Shown one piece after another: positions 8,917 through 17,058 of a stretch of 64,000 nt of DNA. The translations under genes and the position numbers were made by a program. The notes beneath the pieces are model-generated. The model had not been told where the DNA came from, searched no databases, and saw nothing but the letters and a program-made list of their open reading frames with translations. This DNA comes from Stercoripulliclostridium_A sp045577735 (GTDB taxonomy: Bacteria; Bacillota; Clostridia; Christensenellales; DTU072): positions 25,906 through 89,905 of the forward strand of contig JAZNIY010000027.1 in NCBI GenBank assembly GCA_045577735.1. Reading direction: 5' to 3'. Within the stretch, counting starts at the first letter, position 1. Every line of letters begins with the position of its first letter.

Positions 8917-9607
8917 AGACGTAATTATTGCTTGTGATTTTTCATCCAAAGAAGAGCTTTATAGCTTCCTAGAAAAACTAGGTGACCAAAAACCCTATCT
9001 TAAAGTCGGCATGGAACTCTACTATAAAGAGGGTGCTCCTATGGTAAGAGAACTTAAGGCAAAGGGCTTTAAGATTTTCCTTGACCTAAAATTGCACGAT
9101 ATACCAAACACCGTTTATAAGGCAATGAGAAACCTTGGTGAGTTGGGCGTAGATATTACTAACGTTCACGCTTCCGGTGGCGTTAAAATGATGGCTGCCG
9201 CACTCAAGGGACTTCGTGAAGGAGCAGGAGAGGGCGCAATGCCAAAGCTAATTGCGGTAACACAACTCACGTCTACGGATGCCGAAACGCTCAAAAATGA
9301 ATTACTCATTGGCGAAACTTTGGAAAACACGGTTAAGCATTATGCACTTAACGCAAAGACAGCAGGTCTTGATGGTGTGGTTTGTTCACCCCTAGAAGCT
9401 TCCATAATAAAAGACCTCGGTCTTATTAGCGTAACCCCCGGTATTCGTCTTGCAGGCGACTCCGTAGACGATCAAAAGAGAGTTACTACACCTTCTAAGG
9501 CAAGAGAAATGGGTAGCACCTATATCGTGGTTGGTCGTTCTATTACAGGCGCAGAGGATCCTCGTGAAGCATACTTAAGATGTACTAAGGAATTTAAAGG
9601 AGAATAA
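8909..9607 (+). CDS. pyrF: Orotidine 5'-phosphate decarboxylase
   Basis: Converts OMP to UMP, the last step of the pathway. I choose the ATG at 8909 (232 aa) because GGGAGGG (8896-8902) lies 6 nt upstream and the product then begins MCKDVIIACDF, where the enzyme family starts; an upstream TTG at 8894 would add five residues lying in the ribosome site. The catalytic network Asp59-Lys61-Asp64 is seen in LDLKLHDIPNT, and the phosphate loop GIRLAGD and VVGRSIT are present. It overlaps pyrD by 8 nt and lies 2 nt before pyrE. Confidence 0.95.
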   Translation: MCKDVIIACDFSSKEELYSFLEKLGDQKPYLKVGMELYYKEGAPMVRELKAKGFKIFLDLKLHDIPNTVYKAMRNLGELGVDITNVHASGGVKMMAAALKGLREGAGEGAMPKLIAVTQLTSTDAETLKNELLIGETLENTVKHYALNAKTAGLDGVVCSPLEASIIKDLGLISVTPGIRLAGDSVDDQKRVTTPSKAREMGSTYIVVGRSITGAEDPREAYLRCTKEFKGE

Positions 9608-9609
9608 TT

Positions 9610-10260
9610 ATGGATAAACAAGCACTTGCAACTTCTGTTGCCGAAGCATTACTTTCTATCAAAGCAGTTTTCTTACGTCCCAGTGAACCGTTTACTTGGG
9701 CAAGTGGCATAAAGAGCCCCATCTACTGTGACAACCGTCTTACTCTTTCCGTACCTGCTATAAGAAAAATAGTGGAAAATGGTATTGCGAGCGTAATCAG
9801 GGAAGAGTATCCCGAGGTTGAAGTTGTTATGGGCACTTCTACTGCAGGTATCCCTCACGCAGCTATTGTTTCCGAAATACTAAACCTTCCCATGGGCTAC
9901 GTTCGTGGTGGCAACAAAGAGCATGGTAGGGGCAATCGTATTGAGGGAGCCGATCCCAACGCTAAGAAGGTAGTTGTTGTAGAAGATCTTATCTCCACCG
10001 GTGGTAGTGCAATCGAAGTTGTTAACGCACTACGTGAAGCTGGCGCAGAAGTTCTTGGCATAGTTTCTATATTTACTTATGAAATGAAAAAGGGCGTTGA
10101 AAGACTCAAAGAAGCGAGTGTTAAGAACGTTTCACTTTCTTGCTTTACCACCCTTTCAAAGGTAGCACTCGAAAGAGGATATATTACTGAAAAAGAATAC
10201 AGAATGGTCTCGGCTTTCCAAGCGAATCCTCAAGACCCCAGCTGGATTGACGTTGAATAA
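9610..10260 (+). CDS. pyrE: Orotate phosphoribosyltransferase
   Basis: Transfers phosphoribose from PRPP to orotate to give OMP. The 216-residue protein shows the PRPP-binding motif VVVVEDLISTGGSA (Glu125-Asp126), the catalytic flexible loop region KEHGRGNRIEG, and the N-terminal FTWASGIKSPIYCDNR that contacts orotate. It is the last gene of the operon, 2 nt after pyrF, and is followed by a strong terminator. Function downstream of PyrF in gene order but upstream in the pathway is usual for this arrangement. Confidence 0.95.
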   Translation: MDKQALATSVAEALLSIKAVFLRPSEPFTWASGIKSPIYCDNRLTLSVPAIRKIVENGIASVIREEYPEVEVVMGTSTAGIPHAAIVSEILNLPMGYVRGGNKEHGRGNRIEGADPNAKKVVVVEDLISTGGSAIEVVNALREAGAEVLGIVSIFTYEMKKGVERLKEASVKNVSLSCFTTLSKVALERGYITEKEYRMVSAFQANPQDPSWIDVE

Positions 10261-10280
10261 TAAGGTTCGTTAAATGAAAA

Positions 10281-10306
10281 GAGCCCAATCGTTGGGCTCT
10301 TTTTTA
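10281..10306. terminator. Terminator between convergent pyrE and aminotransferase
   Basis: An 8-bp stem GAGCCCAA/TTGGGCTC with a 3-nt loop is followed by T6 on the plus strand. An A-run before the stem makes it plausible for the minus strand as well. Confidence 0.9.
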
Positions 10307-10320
10307 TTGCGATGTATAGG

Positions 10321-11502
10321 TTATTTTTTGAGGGAATTTACAAAGTGCTCCATTCTATCCAAGGCAATTTTTATGTTATCGAGTGAGGAAGCGTAAGAAA
10401 TACGTACGTGATTTCTACCACTTTCACCAAAAGCAATACCGGGAACAACGGCTACTTTGTGGGTTAGAAGGAGTTGCTCTGCGAACTCTTTGCCGTCTAG
10501 TCCGGTTGATGCAACGGAGGGGAAGGCATAGAAAGCACCTTTGGGTTCAAAGCAAGTGAGACCCATTTCATTAAGGCGTTTTACAAGATATACGCGACGT
10601 TCATTGTATTGACGGCACATATCTTCTACTTCTTGGAAACCATTCTTGAAGCTGAGTTCAAGAGCGGCAGTAGCTGCGTATTGTGAGGCCGTAGGAGCGC
10701 ACATGATAACGTATTGGTGTATCTTTCTAATTACGCTTACAAGCTCACGAGGGGCACAAAGATAACCAATTCTCCAGCCGGTCATTGCAAATATTTTGGA
10801 GAAGCCGTTAATAAGAATGGTCCTTTCGCGCATGCCTTCTACGTTTGCAATAGAGGTATGGGTGGCACCATAAGTTAGTTCGCCGTAAACTTCGTCTGAA
10901 ACAACAACAAGATTATGTTTGATTATTACGGGAGCAATGGCTTCCAAGTATTCCTTTTCCATAATAGCGCCGGTGGGGTTGTTTGGATAGGGGAGAACGA
11001 GCACCTTGGTCTTTTCGGTAATGGTTTCCTCTAGCTCCTCGGGCGTAAGCTTAAATTGGTTTTCAGCCTTACAATTAATGGCTTTTGGAATAGCGTGGCA
11101 AAGTTCTACACAAGGAGCGTAGGACACGTAAGAGGGGGCGGGAATTAGTACTTCGTCGCCGGGATCTAGTAGTGCGCGGAATGAAACGTCTATTGCTTCA
11201 GAGGCGCCTACGGTAACCAAAACCTCGTCTTCGGGAGAATAAAGTGGGCCACCTAGCATATGAACGTATTTACAAATATTTTGTCTTAGTGCGAACAAAC
11301 CATCGTTAGAGGTGTACTGGGTTTTACCCTCTTTTATGCTCGCAATGCCTGCATCACTAAAAGAAGCCGCAGTAATAAAATCGGGCTCACCAATGCCAAG
11401 TGAAATGCAGTCTTTCATATCAGCCGCTATGTCAAAGAACTTTCTTATGCCCGATGGCGGAATAGATTGTGCTTTTTGGCTGATAATTTTCGAGTAATCC
11501 AT
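10321..11502 (-). CDS. Class I pyridoxal-phosphate aminotransferase
   Basis: A fold-type I aminotransferase of the aspartate/aromatic (AspC/PatA-like) group that moves amino groups between amino acids and 2-oxo acids in the cytoplasm. The PLP Lys236 lies in GFSKIFAMTGWRIGY. PYPNNPTG and SLGIGEPDF near the N-terminus, and the substrate-carboxylate Arg in NHVRISYA near the C-terminus, are typical. The start at 11502 (393 aa) has GGAGG 6 nt upstream; a longer reading adds 19 residues with no ribosome site. The substrate cannot be fixed from sequence: aspartate, an aromatic amino acid or a diaminopimelate intermediate are all possible. Confidence 0.88.
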   Translation of the reverse strand: MDYSKIISQKAQSIPPSGIRKFFDIAADMKDCISLGIGEPDFITAASFSDAGIASIKEGKTQYTSNDGLFALRQNICKYVHMLGGPLYSPEDEVLVTVGASEAIDVSFRALLDPGDEVLIPAPSYVSYAPCVELCHAIPKAINCKAENQFKLTPEELEETITEKTKVLVLPYPNNPTGAIMEKEYLEAIAPVIIKHNLVVVSDEVYGELTYGATHTSIANVEGMRERTILINGFSKIFAMTGWRIGYLCAPRELVSVIRKIHQYVIMCAPTASQYAATAALELSFKNGFQEVEDMCRQYNERRVYLVKRLNEMGLTCFEPKGAFYAFPSVASTGLDGKEFAEQLLLTHKVAVVPGIAFGESGRNHVRISYASSLDNIKIALDRMEHFVNSLKK

Positions 11503-11530
11503 AATAGGCCTCCAACAATTCGATTTAACA

Positions 11531-11559
11531 ATTATACATAAGAAGCGCGCAAAAATCAA
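11531..11559 (-). promoter_or_regulatory. Promoter of the aminotransferase gene
   Basis: On the minus strand TTGATT (11559-11554) and TATAAT (11536-11531) are 17 bp apart. The spacer reads TTTGCGCGCTTCTTATG, one of several promoters here with a TTGCGCG tract just after the -35. More alternating CG tracts (11565-11592) lie upstream. Confidence 0.75.
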
Positions 11560-11626
11560 GTATACGCGCGCATAAAACTTCGGGCGCGCGTAATTATATG
11601 CTTTTATTGCAGAAAAAGGTGTTTGC

Positions 11627-13243
11627 TTATTTGAAGAATAGTTTTTTCTTTACCTTACAATCTTCGGGGAAGGCAAAGCTACCAACTTTGGTAGACATGG
11701 GGAGTTCCACCTTAGTGAGAGCTGTGCTTTCAAACCCAAATGATCTAATATTAGTTAGCCCTTTGCCAAATGATACTTCTTCAAGGTGGGAGCAGAACGA
11801 GAAAGCACTTAACTCAATATACTTAACGCTCGTTAGATCAGCTCGTTTTAAGAACTTGTTACCATTGAAGGCATAAGCATCTATAATGGTACAATTAGAA
11901 GGAGCTGTGAAATATTCGTTATCCTTTTTGGGGGGATAGAGTATAAGAGAAAGATTGCAACCTTCAATTTTCTTGTACAAAGCCCCATCTATAATAGTGA
12001 AATAGGGGTTGCTATCGTCCAAATATACGTTTTTAAGATTGGGACAGAACTGAATACAGTTGTAAGAAAATTCTTGTAAATTCTTTGGCAGAACCACTTC
12101 TTCAAGGTTGGGACATTCGCGCAACTCTGACTCAACGAGTTTGGTTATACCATCGGCTAATACTACCTTTTTAACGTACTCGTTTTTCCACAAGAAGTAT
12201 TTGTCTATGGTAGTCACTTGTCTTGGTACGTACACCTCACTTTGACGCTTGTAAACCAGTGTGCCGTCCTCGTATAATTCAGAATATAGTGGATCCTTAT
12301 CGGTTACGTATTTAATGGGAGTGGGAGCTGGTTTTTCCTTTTGCTTTTGAGGTGGAGTATAATCTTTCTTTTGGGTAGTAGTAACACTATCGACGAGGAG
12401 ATCGAAATACTCGTCGTTGCTTAGTTTCTTTTGTGGCTTAATTTGTGTGGGTTGTATGTAATTATTTTGATTATGGGATACATTGTTACTAAAACTGGTT
12501 GCCGAAACACTCTCTTTAACGTTTGGTTTTGTGGGAGTCGCCGTCGATATATTTCCAACTTTTTTGCTCTCTTCAACGTGGGACTTCGCAGTATGATTAG
12601 TGCTATCTTTAAGGGCGTTAACGTCAATGTTTGAAAGCTCTATTCCGCCCTTAAGATGGGAAAGAAAGGCTGTGCGAGAAACTACGCTTGCTTGGACAGA
12701 GTGATATTCAAAAAAGGTGTTTTTAATTCTGGAGTTACCATCGTTATAGGGACTATTGTACACGTATGCACCTTTTTGCGTTTTGTGTGTAGCAACAATA
12801 TAATAATCGCCATCGCCTACACACAAGTCGAGTTCAGCATAGTCCTTTGCAATTTGAGTACCCTGTAATCCTTTGCCTGACTTTTCGCGTGGATTATAGT
12901 TGTAGGCTATCATTTCTATTTTGATATGGTGATCACCACTTGATAGGTTTTCACAATGAACCAAATGTTTAATGTTTTTAGGAGCGCCGTCAATGGTTAG
13001 GGTAACAACGTTATGGTAATATTCTTTTGCATTAAACGGCTTTCTAAGCCAACGGCTATCGCCAAAATTCTGATAGTCGCCAACCTTTTCGTATTTTTGT
13101 AGCACTTGTACTGCGCCCTCGTGAAAAACGGGCATAACTACTTTTTCGAAAGCTGTTTTTTTGTACAAAGATATATCGTCGTTGTGTTTATAGTATGGTT
13201 TATAAACGTCTTCAAACATAGGTAAAAAGTATAACTTAGCCAT
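11627..13243 (-). CDS. BspA-type leucine-rich-repeat protein with unassigned N-terminal domain
   Basis: A 538-residue protein without signal peptide or membrane segment, so probably cytoplasmic. About the first 200 residues form a domain I do not recognise, rich in aromatic residues (GVGDGDYYIVATH-like strands). Residues about 210-320 are a low-complexity Ser/Thr/Asn/Lys/Pro linker. The C-terminal 200 residues are BspA/LRR_5 repeats with the pattern CPNLEEVVLPKNLQ, CPNLKNVYLDD and FSFCSHLEEVSFGKGL. Such repeats usually mediate protein binding. The gene stands alone between the aminotransferase and the tRNA-Thr repeat region. The start follows only a weak site (AAAGGAC). Function unknown. Confidence 0.75.
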   Translation of the reverse strand: MAKLYFLPMFEDVYKPYYKHNDDISLYKKTAFEKVVMPVFHEGAVQVLQKYEKVGDYQNFGDSRWLRKPFNAKEYYHNVVTLTIDGAPKNIKHLVHCENLSSGDHHIKIEMIAYNYNPREKSGKGLQGTQIAKDYAELDLCVGDGDYYIVATHKTQKGAYVYNSPYNDGNSRIKNTFFEYHSVQASVVSRTAFLSHLKGGIELSNIDVNALKDSTNHTAKSHVEESKKVGNISTATPTKPNVKESVSATSFSNNVSHNQNNYIQPTQIKPQKKLSNDEYFDLLVDSVTTTQKKDYTPPQKQKEKPAPTPIKYVTDKDPLYSELYEDGTLVYKRQSEVYVPRQVTTIDKYFLWKNEYVKKVVLADGITKLVESELRECPNLEEVVLPKNLQEFSYNCIQFCPNLKNVYLDDSNPYFTIIDGALYKKIEGCNLSLILYPPKKDNEYFTAPSNCTIIDAYAFNGNKFLKRADLTSVKYIELSAFSFCSHLEEVSFGKGLTNIRSFGFESTALTKVELPMSTKVGSFAFPEDCKVKKKLFFK

Positions 13244-13267
13244 ATTATCGAGTCCTTTTATATATTA

Positions 13268-13282
13268 ATGATATTATATCAT
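13268..13282 (-). promoter_or_regulatory. Palindromic -10 region of the LRR gene
   Basis: A perfect 15-bp palindrome ATGATAT-T-ATATCAT contains a minus-strand TATAAT (13278-13273). No good -35 is visible at 17 bp, so this may be an activator-dependent or operator-overlapped promoter. Confidence 0.4.
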
Positions 13283-13349
13283 AAAAAAACGTACTAGAAA
13301 TATAGATTTCGTAAAATCATTAATAAAAATATATAATTAGAAATATAAA

Positions 13350-13940
13350 AACGCAAAGCGTTTGCTTTCGCCAGGTTTGGCAAAGCCAAACTAGTGCACC
13401 CAGTTTGCTAAAGCAAACGAGTACATTGTCCGTTTTAGTACGATTAAAAGAAAGAACACGCAATCTTTTGCGTGAACGAGGGTGTGTTACGGGACCGCGA
13501 AAGGCTGTCTCAACCAGTCCAAGTGGGTCAAAATGCAAAAAAAACTTGTAATTTGCAATAAATCCGGTGAAAAACACAAGCACAAGGCTTGCTTTCGCCA
13601 GGTTTGGCAAAGCCAAACTAGTGCACCCAATTTGCTAAAGCAAACGAGTATATTGTCCGTTTTAGTACGATTAAAAGAAAGAACACGCAATCTTTTGCGT
13701 GAACGAGAGTGTGTTACGGGACCGCGAAAGGCTATCTCAACCAGTCCAAGTGGGTCAAAATGCAAAAAAACTTGTAATTTGCAATAAATCCGGTGAAAAA
13801 CACAAGCGCAAGGCTTGCTTTCGCCAGGTTTGGCAAAGCCAAACTAGTGCACCCAATTTGCTAAAGCAAACGAGTATATTGTCCGCTTTAGTACGATTAA
13901 AAGAAAGAACACGCAATCTTTTGCGTGTTCTTTCTTTTAA
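13350..13940. repeat. Tandem repeat, 226-227 bp unit, 2.6 copies, next to tRNA-Thr
   Basis: The segment beginning GCTTTCGCCAGGTTTGG occurs at 13364, 13591 and 13817, giving periods of 227 and 226 bp. The copies differ at only a few positions. Each unit contains three small hairpins: GTTTGGC-AAA-GCCAAAC, GTTTGC-TAAA-GCAAAC and CACGCAA-TCTT-TTGCGTG. The third copy is cut at its middle and merges with the terminator hairpin of tRNA-Thr. Reading frames through it follow the repeat on both strands and look spurious. This stretch (13244-13940) holds no gene. Confidence 0.9.

Positions 13941-13941
<1 letters not shown>
13896..13941 (-). terminator. Long hairpin terminator abutting tRNA-Thr
   Basis: A perfect 21-bp inverted repeat (13896-13916 with 13921-13941, loop TCTT) begins at the complement of the final A of the tRNA CCA. 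Read on the minus strand it ends in a T-rich arm, giving an intrinsic terminator for the tRNA. Confidence 0.75.
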
Positions 13942-14016
<75 letters not shown>

Positions 14017-14098
14017 ACTCCAAGGCGTGCTCTCTTAAGGCACTACTATATTATATTGATAGTTTTTGGAGTTGTCAATTAAATTTACCTTATTTTGT

Positions 14099-14127
14099 TT
14101 TACAAATTTTATTTTTTGTGCAATAAT
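14099..14127 (+). promoter_or_regulatory. Probable promoter of the SIS gene
   Basis: TTTACA (14099-14104) lies 17 bp before AATAAT (14122-14127) in TTGTGCAATAAT. A very similar -10 context (CGTGCAATAAT) appears at 24107-24117. Confidence 0.5.
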
Positions 14128-14157
14128 ACAAAAGTACATAAAATATGAGAGGTAGTT

Positions 14158-15192
14158 ATGTCTATAATGCTAAATGAATTTTTGGCTGCTCCCGAAGTTG
14201 TTAAGTCGGTTGCTATTGCAAATAAGAAAGTTATTGCTGAAATAGCCAAAGAATTCAAAGATCGTGGAATTACGAATATAGCAACGGTTGCAAGAGGTAC
14301 TAGCGATAGCGCAGCTACCTATTTTAAGTATATAGTTGAGGCAATAGGGGAAATAGTGGTTGCAAAACTTTCTCCCTCTATTACCACGGTATATGGTTCA
14401 AAAGTTAACTTAAAGAACACTATGGTTATTGCAATTTCCCAAAGCGGTATGTCAACCGACTCCGTAATGGTGCTTAAATCTGCAAAAGAAACCGGTGCTC
14501 TAACGGTTGCCGTTACCAATAATCCCGAAAGTGACCTTGCTAAAGTTGCTAATTACCACATCGACCTTCAAGCAGGTGTAGAACAAAGCGTTTATGCAAC
14601 CAAGACTTATCTTGCAGAAATGGTTGCAATGTTTATGCTTTCAAATGCGCTTAGCCCCGTTACTGCAAAGATGAACGTAATGGAGCTACCCCAAATACTT
14701 CGCCTATTCATCGATGAACGTAGCGAGGAATTAAAGAGTTTTGCTGAAGAAGCAAAAGAGAGTGTTGGTGGAATAGTGCTAACTCGTGGTATTCTCCAAA
14801 GCGTAGCTAGTGAGCTTTCCCTAAAGATTATGGATACTTGCCGTACTCTTTCCAACTATTTCTCTACTTCGGAGTTCATGCATGGCCCCATATCTATAGT
14901 AGAAGAGGGAACGAAGGTAATACTACTTGCTCCGGATAGCGAATTTACCGATGAATTCATATCTATTACCACAAGATTAAGTTTGCTTGGAGCTGAGGTA
15001 ATAGCATTTACCGATATTCCGGAAGTAGCACGCATGGCAACCAAGTCGTTCCATATGCCTTCGTACCGTGGATTAACCCTTCCTTTTGTTTATGCGCTAG
15101 CAAGTGAACTCTTCGTTGTGTACGTTGCAGAAGCCAAGGGTATTAACGTGGATTGCCCGAGAAATCGCAAGAAAATAACTATTACAAAATAG
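14158..15192 (+). CDS. SIS-domain amino-sugar isomerase/deaminase (GlmS C-terminal-like)
   Basis: A 344-residue protein with two SIS (sugar isomerase) domains and no glutaminase domain. Sugar-phosphate-binding features are ARGTSDSAATYFKYIVE near residue 45 and AISQSGMSTDSV near residue 100, matching the serine-rich loops of the GlmS isomerase half; ATKTYLAEMV and STSEFMHGP occur in the same family. Relatives include NagB-II deaminases, AgaS and FrlB-type enzymes, so the likely substrate is an amino or amine-linked sugar 6-phosphate. It converges on nagB, supporting amino-sugar use, but the exact reaction is not determined. GAGAGG precedes the ATG. Confidence 0.8.
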   Translation: MSIMLNEFLAAPEVVKSVAIANKKVIAEIAKEFKDRGITNIATVARGTSDSAATYFKYIVEAIGEIVVAKLSPSITTVYGSKVNLKNTMVIAISQSGMSTDSVMVLKSAKETGALTVAVTNNPESDLAKVANYHIDLQAGVEQSVYATKTYLAEMVAMFMLSNALSPVTAKMNVMELPQILRLFIDERSEELKSFAEEAKESVGGIVLTRGILQSVASELSLKIMDTCRTLSNYFSTSEFMHGPISIVEEGTKVILLAPDSEFTDEFISITTRLSLLGAEVIAFTDIPEVARMATKSFHMPSYRGLTLPFVYALASELFVVYVAEAKGINVDCPRNRKKITITK

Positions 15193-15206
15193 GTCGAATT
15201 TAAAGA

Positions 15207-15236
15207 CAAACGCTCGCTGAATGCGAGCGTTTTTTG
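15207..15236 (+). terminator. Terminator after SIS gene
   Basis: A stem AAACGCTCGC/GCGAGCGTTT with loop TGAAT runs into T6. Two weaker AT-rich hairpins (15264-15279 and 15280-15293) lie directly downstream of nagB on the other strand. Confidence 0.88.
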
Positions 15237-15296
15237 TTGGTTTAGAAAAATAATGAGGTGCTAAAATACTGTAGTATTTGTATCTCTAGATACCGA

Positions 15297-16031
15297 TTAA
15301 GCCTTTAAATAATATCCTGCAGCTTCATCAACGATTACTATTACGTTGTCGTGTGCTTGTAAAACGGAAGCAGGGCAATTGGTAGAAACAGGACCATAAA
15401 CCATGTCCCTAACGGCTTCGGCTTTGTTTGCGCCACTTGCAAGAAGTAGTATTTGTTTTGCACTCATTATGTCTTGTAATCCCATGGTTACGGCGTGGGT
15501 GGGAACCTTGTTGATATCGCCTTCAAAGAAACGAGCGTTATCAAGACGAGTCTTTTCTTTTAATTCTACAAGGTGGGTTGTGGAATCAAGAGGGGTTCCG
15601 GGCTCGTTAAAACCGATGTGGCCATTGGCGCCAATACCTAAAATTTGAATATCGATGGGGTGATTCTTAATGAAATCGGTGTATTCTTTGCAAGCATCTT
15701 CCACATTTTTAGCGAGGCCATTGGGTACGTGGGTGTTGTCTTTGTTGATATCAACGTGATTGAATAGGTTGGTATTCATAAAACTACGATAGCTTTCGGG
15801 ATGTTCTACGGGAAGACCTACGTATTCGTCCAAGTTGATGGAAATCATATTTTTGTAGCTGACTTCACCTGCTTGGTAGTCGGCTATCATTTCTTTGTAA
15901 AGACCGATGGGAGTGCTTCCTGTTGCTAGGCCCAAAGTGGCGTTTTCATTATTTTTTACTACGTTTTTTACAAATGAGTATGCAATTTTGCTCATTTCAT
16001 TATAATCTTTTGCGTGTTTTAGAACTATCAT
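15297..16031 (-). CDS. nagB: Glucosamine-6-phosphate deaminase
   Basis: Converts glucosamine 6-phosphate to fructose 6-phosphate and ammonia, the step that brings amino sugars into glycolysis. The 244-residue protein has LATGSTPIGLY (sugar-phosphate loop, residues 35-45), the catalytic-base motif NLDEYVGL with Asp68, and GIGANGHIGFNEPG with His138 and Glu143, in the form usual for Gram-positive NagB. It lacks the C-terminal allosteric extension of the E. coli enzyme. It converges with the SIS gene. A TGTTAA-N8-TTAACA inverted repeat at 16061-16080 sits in its upstream region and could be an operator. Confidence 0.95.
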   Translation of the reverse strand: MIVLKHAKDYNEMSKIAYSFVKNVVKNNENATLGLATGSTPIGLYKEMIADYQAGEVSYKNMISINLDEYVGLPVEHPESYRSFMNTNLFNHVDINKDNTHVPNGLAKNVEDACKEYTDFIKNHPIDIQILGIGANGHIGFNEPGTPLDSTTHLVELKEKTRLDNARFFEGDINKVPTHAVTMGLQDIMSAKQILLLASGANKAEAVRDMVYGPVSTNCPASVLQAHDNVIVIVDEAAGYYLKA

Positions 16032-16060
16032 AATAACTCCTTGACAAGGTTAATATACGT

Positions 16061-16080
16061 TGTTAAGCGCTATTTTAACA
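16061..16080. promoter_or_regulatory. Inverted repeat upstream of nagB
   Basis: TGTTAA-N8-TTAACA lies 30-49 bp upstream of the nagB start, just upstream of a possible minus-strand -10 TATATT (16056-16051). Position and symmetry suggest an operator; no regulator gene is adjacent. Confidence 0.35.
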
Positions 16081-16181
16081 CAAAAACTCTATTTATGCAA
16101 GAGATGGGGGTGTTAAGCCCTGATTTTTGCAAAAAAGATTATTTTACTAATATTTGCATGGTTATATAGTTGTTTTTATTC

Positions 16182-16257
16182 TTGACACTATATTATATAT
16201 ATGTTAATATTATACTATATTTTATATAAATAGAGCGCGTGCGCGCGCGTACATACG
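16182..16257 (+). promoter_or_regulatory. Promoter and CG-alternating leader of the ABC exporter
   Basis: TTGACA (16182-16187) and TAATAT (16205-16210) are 17 bp apart in very AT-rich DNA. The leader then holds an abrupt alternating purine-pyrimidine tract GCGCGTGCGCGCGCGTACAT (16235-16254), just upstream of the ribosome site GAGGAG. Confidence 0.6.
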
Positions 16258-16266
16258 AGGAGAAAT

Positions 16267-17037
16267 ATGTTAGAAATTAGTCACCTTTACAAAAAGTATA
16301 TGAATAGTGAGCGTTTTTCCGTTGAAGACCTTAATCTTTCTCTTAAGCCGGGCGAGATTTTTGGCTTCTTGGGACAAAACGGTGCCGGTAAATCAACCAC
16401 TATCAAATGCTTGACCGGAATATATCCTTTTAACTCTGGCACAATTACTATTTGTGGTCACGATATTCAAAAGGACCCCATAAATGCAAAACTTAATATG
16501 GGTTACGTTCCGGATAACCACTCGGTATATGAAAAACTTACCGGAAGAGAATACGTTAACTATACTGCAGACCTTTACAAAGTTTCCAAACGTGATCGTA
16601 ATGAAAGATTTGAAAAATACGTTAACCAATTTAAGCTCACCAAGGCAGTTGATAACCAAATTAAGTCTTATTCACACGGTATGAAGCAAAAAATATGTAT
16701 TATTGCAGCGCTTATACACAATCCGAAGCTTTGGGTACTAGACGAACCTATGATGGGTCTTGACCACCAATCAATGGTAGAAATCTTAAAGAGAATGGAC
16801 GACCACTGCTTGGAAGGTAACACCGTATTCTTCAGTTCACACAACTTGGATCTTGTTTCCAAAATATGTGACAGAGTAGCAATAATTAAGGATGGGCGTT
16901 TGCAAACGGTTATCGATTTGCACGTTAAGGGAAACAAAGAGGCTTTGGAAACCACTTTCTGTAAGATAACTGCAACAGAACAAGATATTATTAACGAAGC
17001 AAGTACACTTTCAAGAAATATCGTTTTACACGACTAG
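16267..17037 (+). CDS. ABC transporter ATP-binding protein
   Basis: A 256-residue ATPase subunit of an ABC-2-type exporter. It has Walker A GQNGAGKST at residues 36-44, the signature SHGMKQK at 136-142 in place of LSGGQ, as is common in this exporter subfamily, Walker B LWVLDEP followed by MMGLD, and a switch His in FFSSHNLD. It is followed after 21 nt by the permease gene. The pair heads a locus of membrane-anchored proteins and may handle one of them or a lipid or peptide; the substrate is unknown. Confidence 0.9.
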   Translation: MLEISHLYKKYMNSERFSVEDLNLSLKPGEIFGFLGQNGAGKSTTIKCLTGIYPFNSGTITICGHDIQKDPINAKLNMGYVPDNHSVYEKLTGREYVNYTADLYKVSKRDRNERFEKYVNQFKLTKAVDNQIKSYSHGMKQKICIIAALIHNPKLWVLDEPMMGLDHQSMVEILKRMDDHCLEGNTVFFSSHNLDLVSKICDRVAIIKDGRLQTVIDLHVKGNKEALETTFCKITATEQDIINEASTLSRNIVLHD

Positions 17038-17058
17038 TTAGAAACTAAGGAAAAAGAT

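Noticed and set aside
12421..12868. Frames of 67-70 codons across the LRR gene on both strands
   Set aside because: They are shadows of the Ser/Asn/Lys-rich linker of the real gene and have no ribosome sites or domains.
13350..13940. CRISPR array
   Set aside because: The unit is 226 bp and repeated almost entirely, with no short repeat plus unique spacer pattern and no cas genes.
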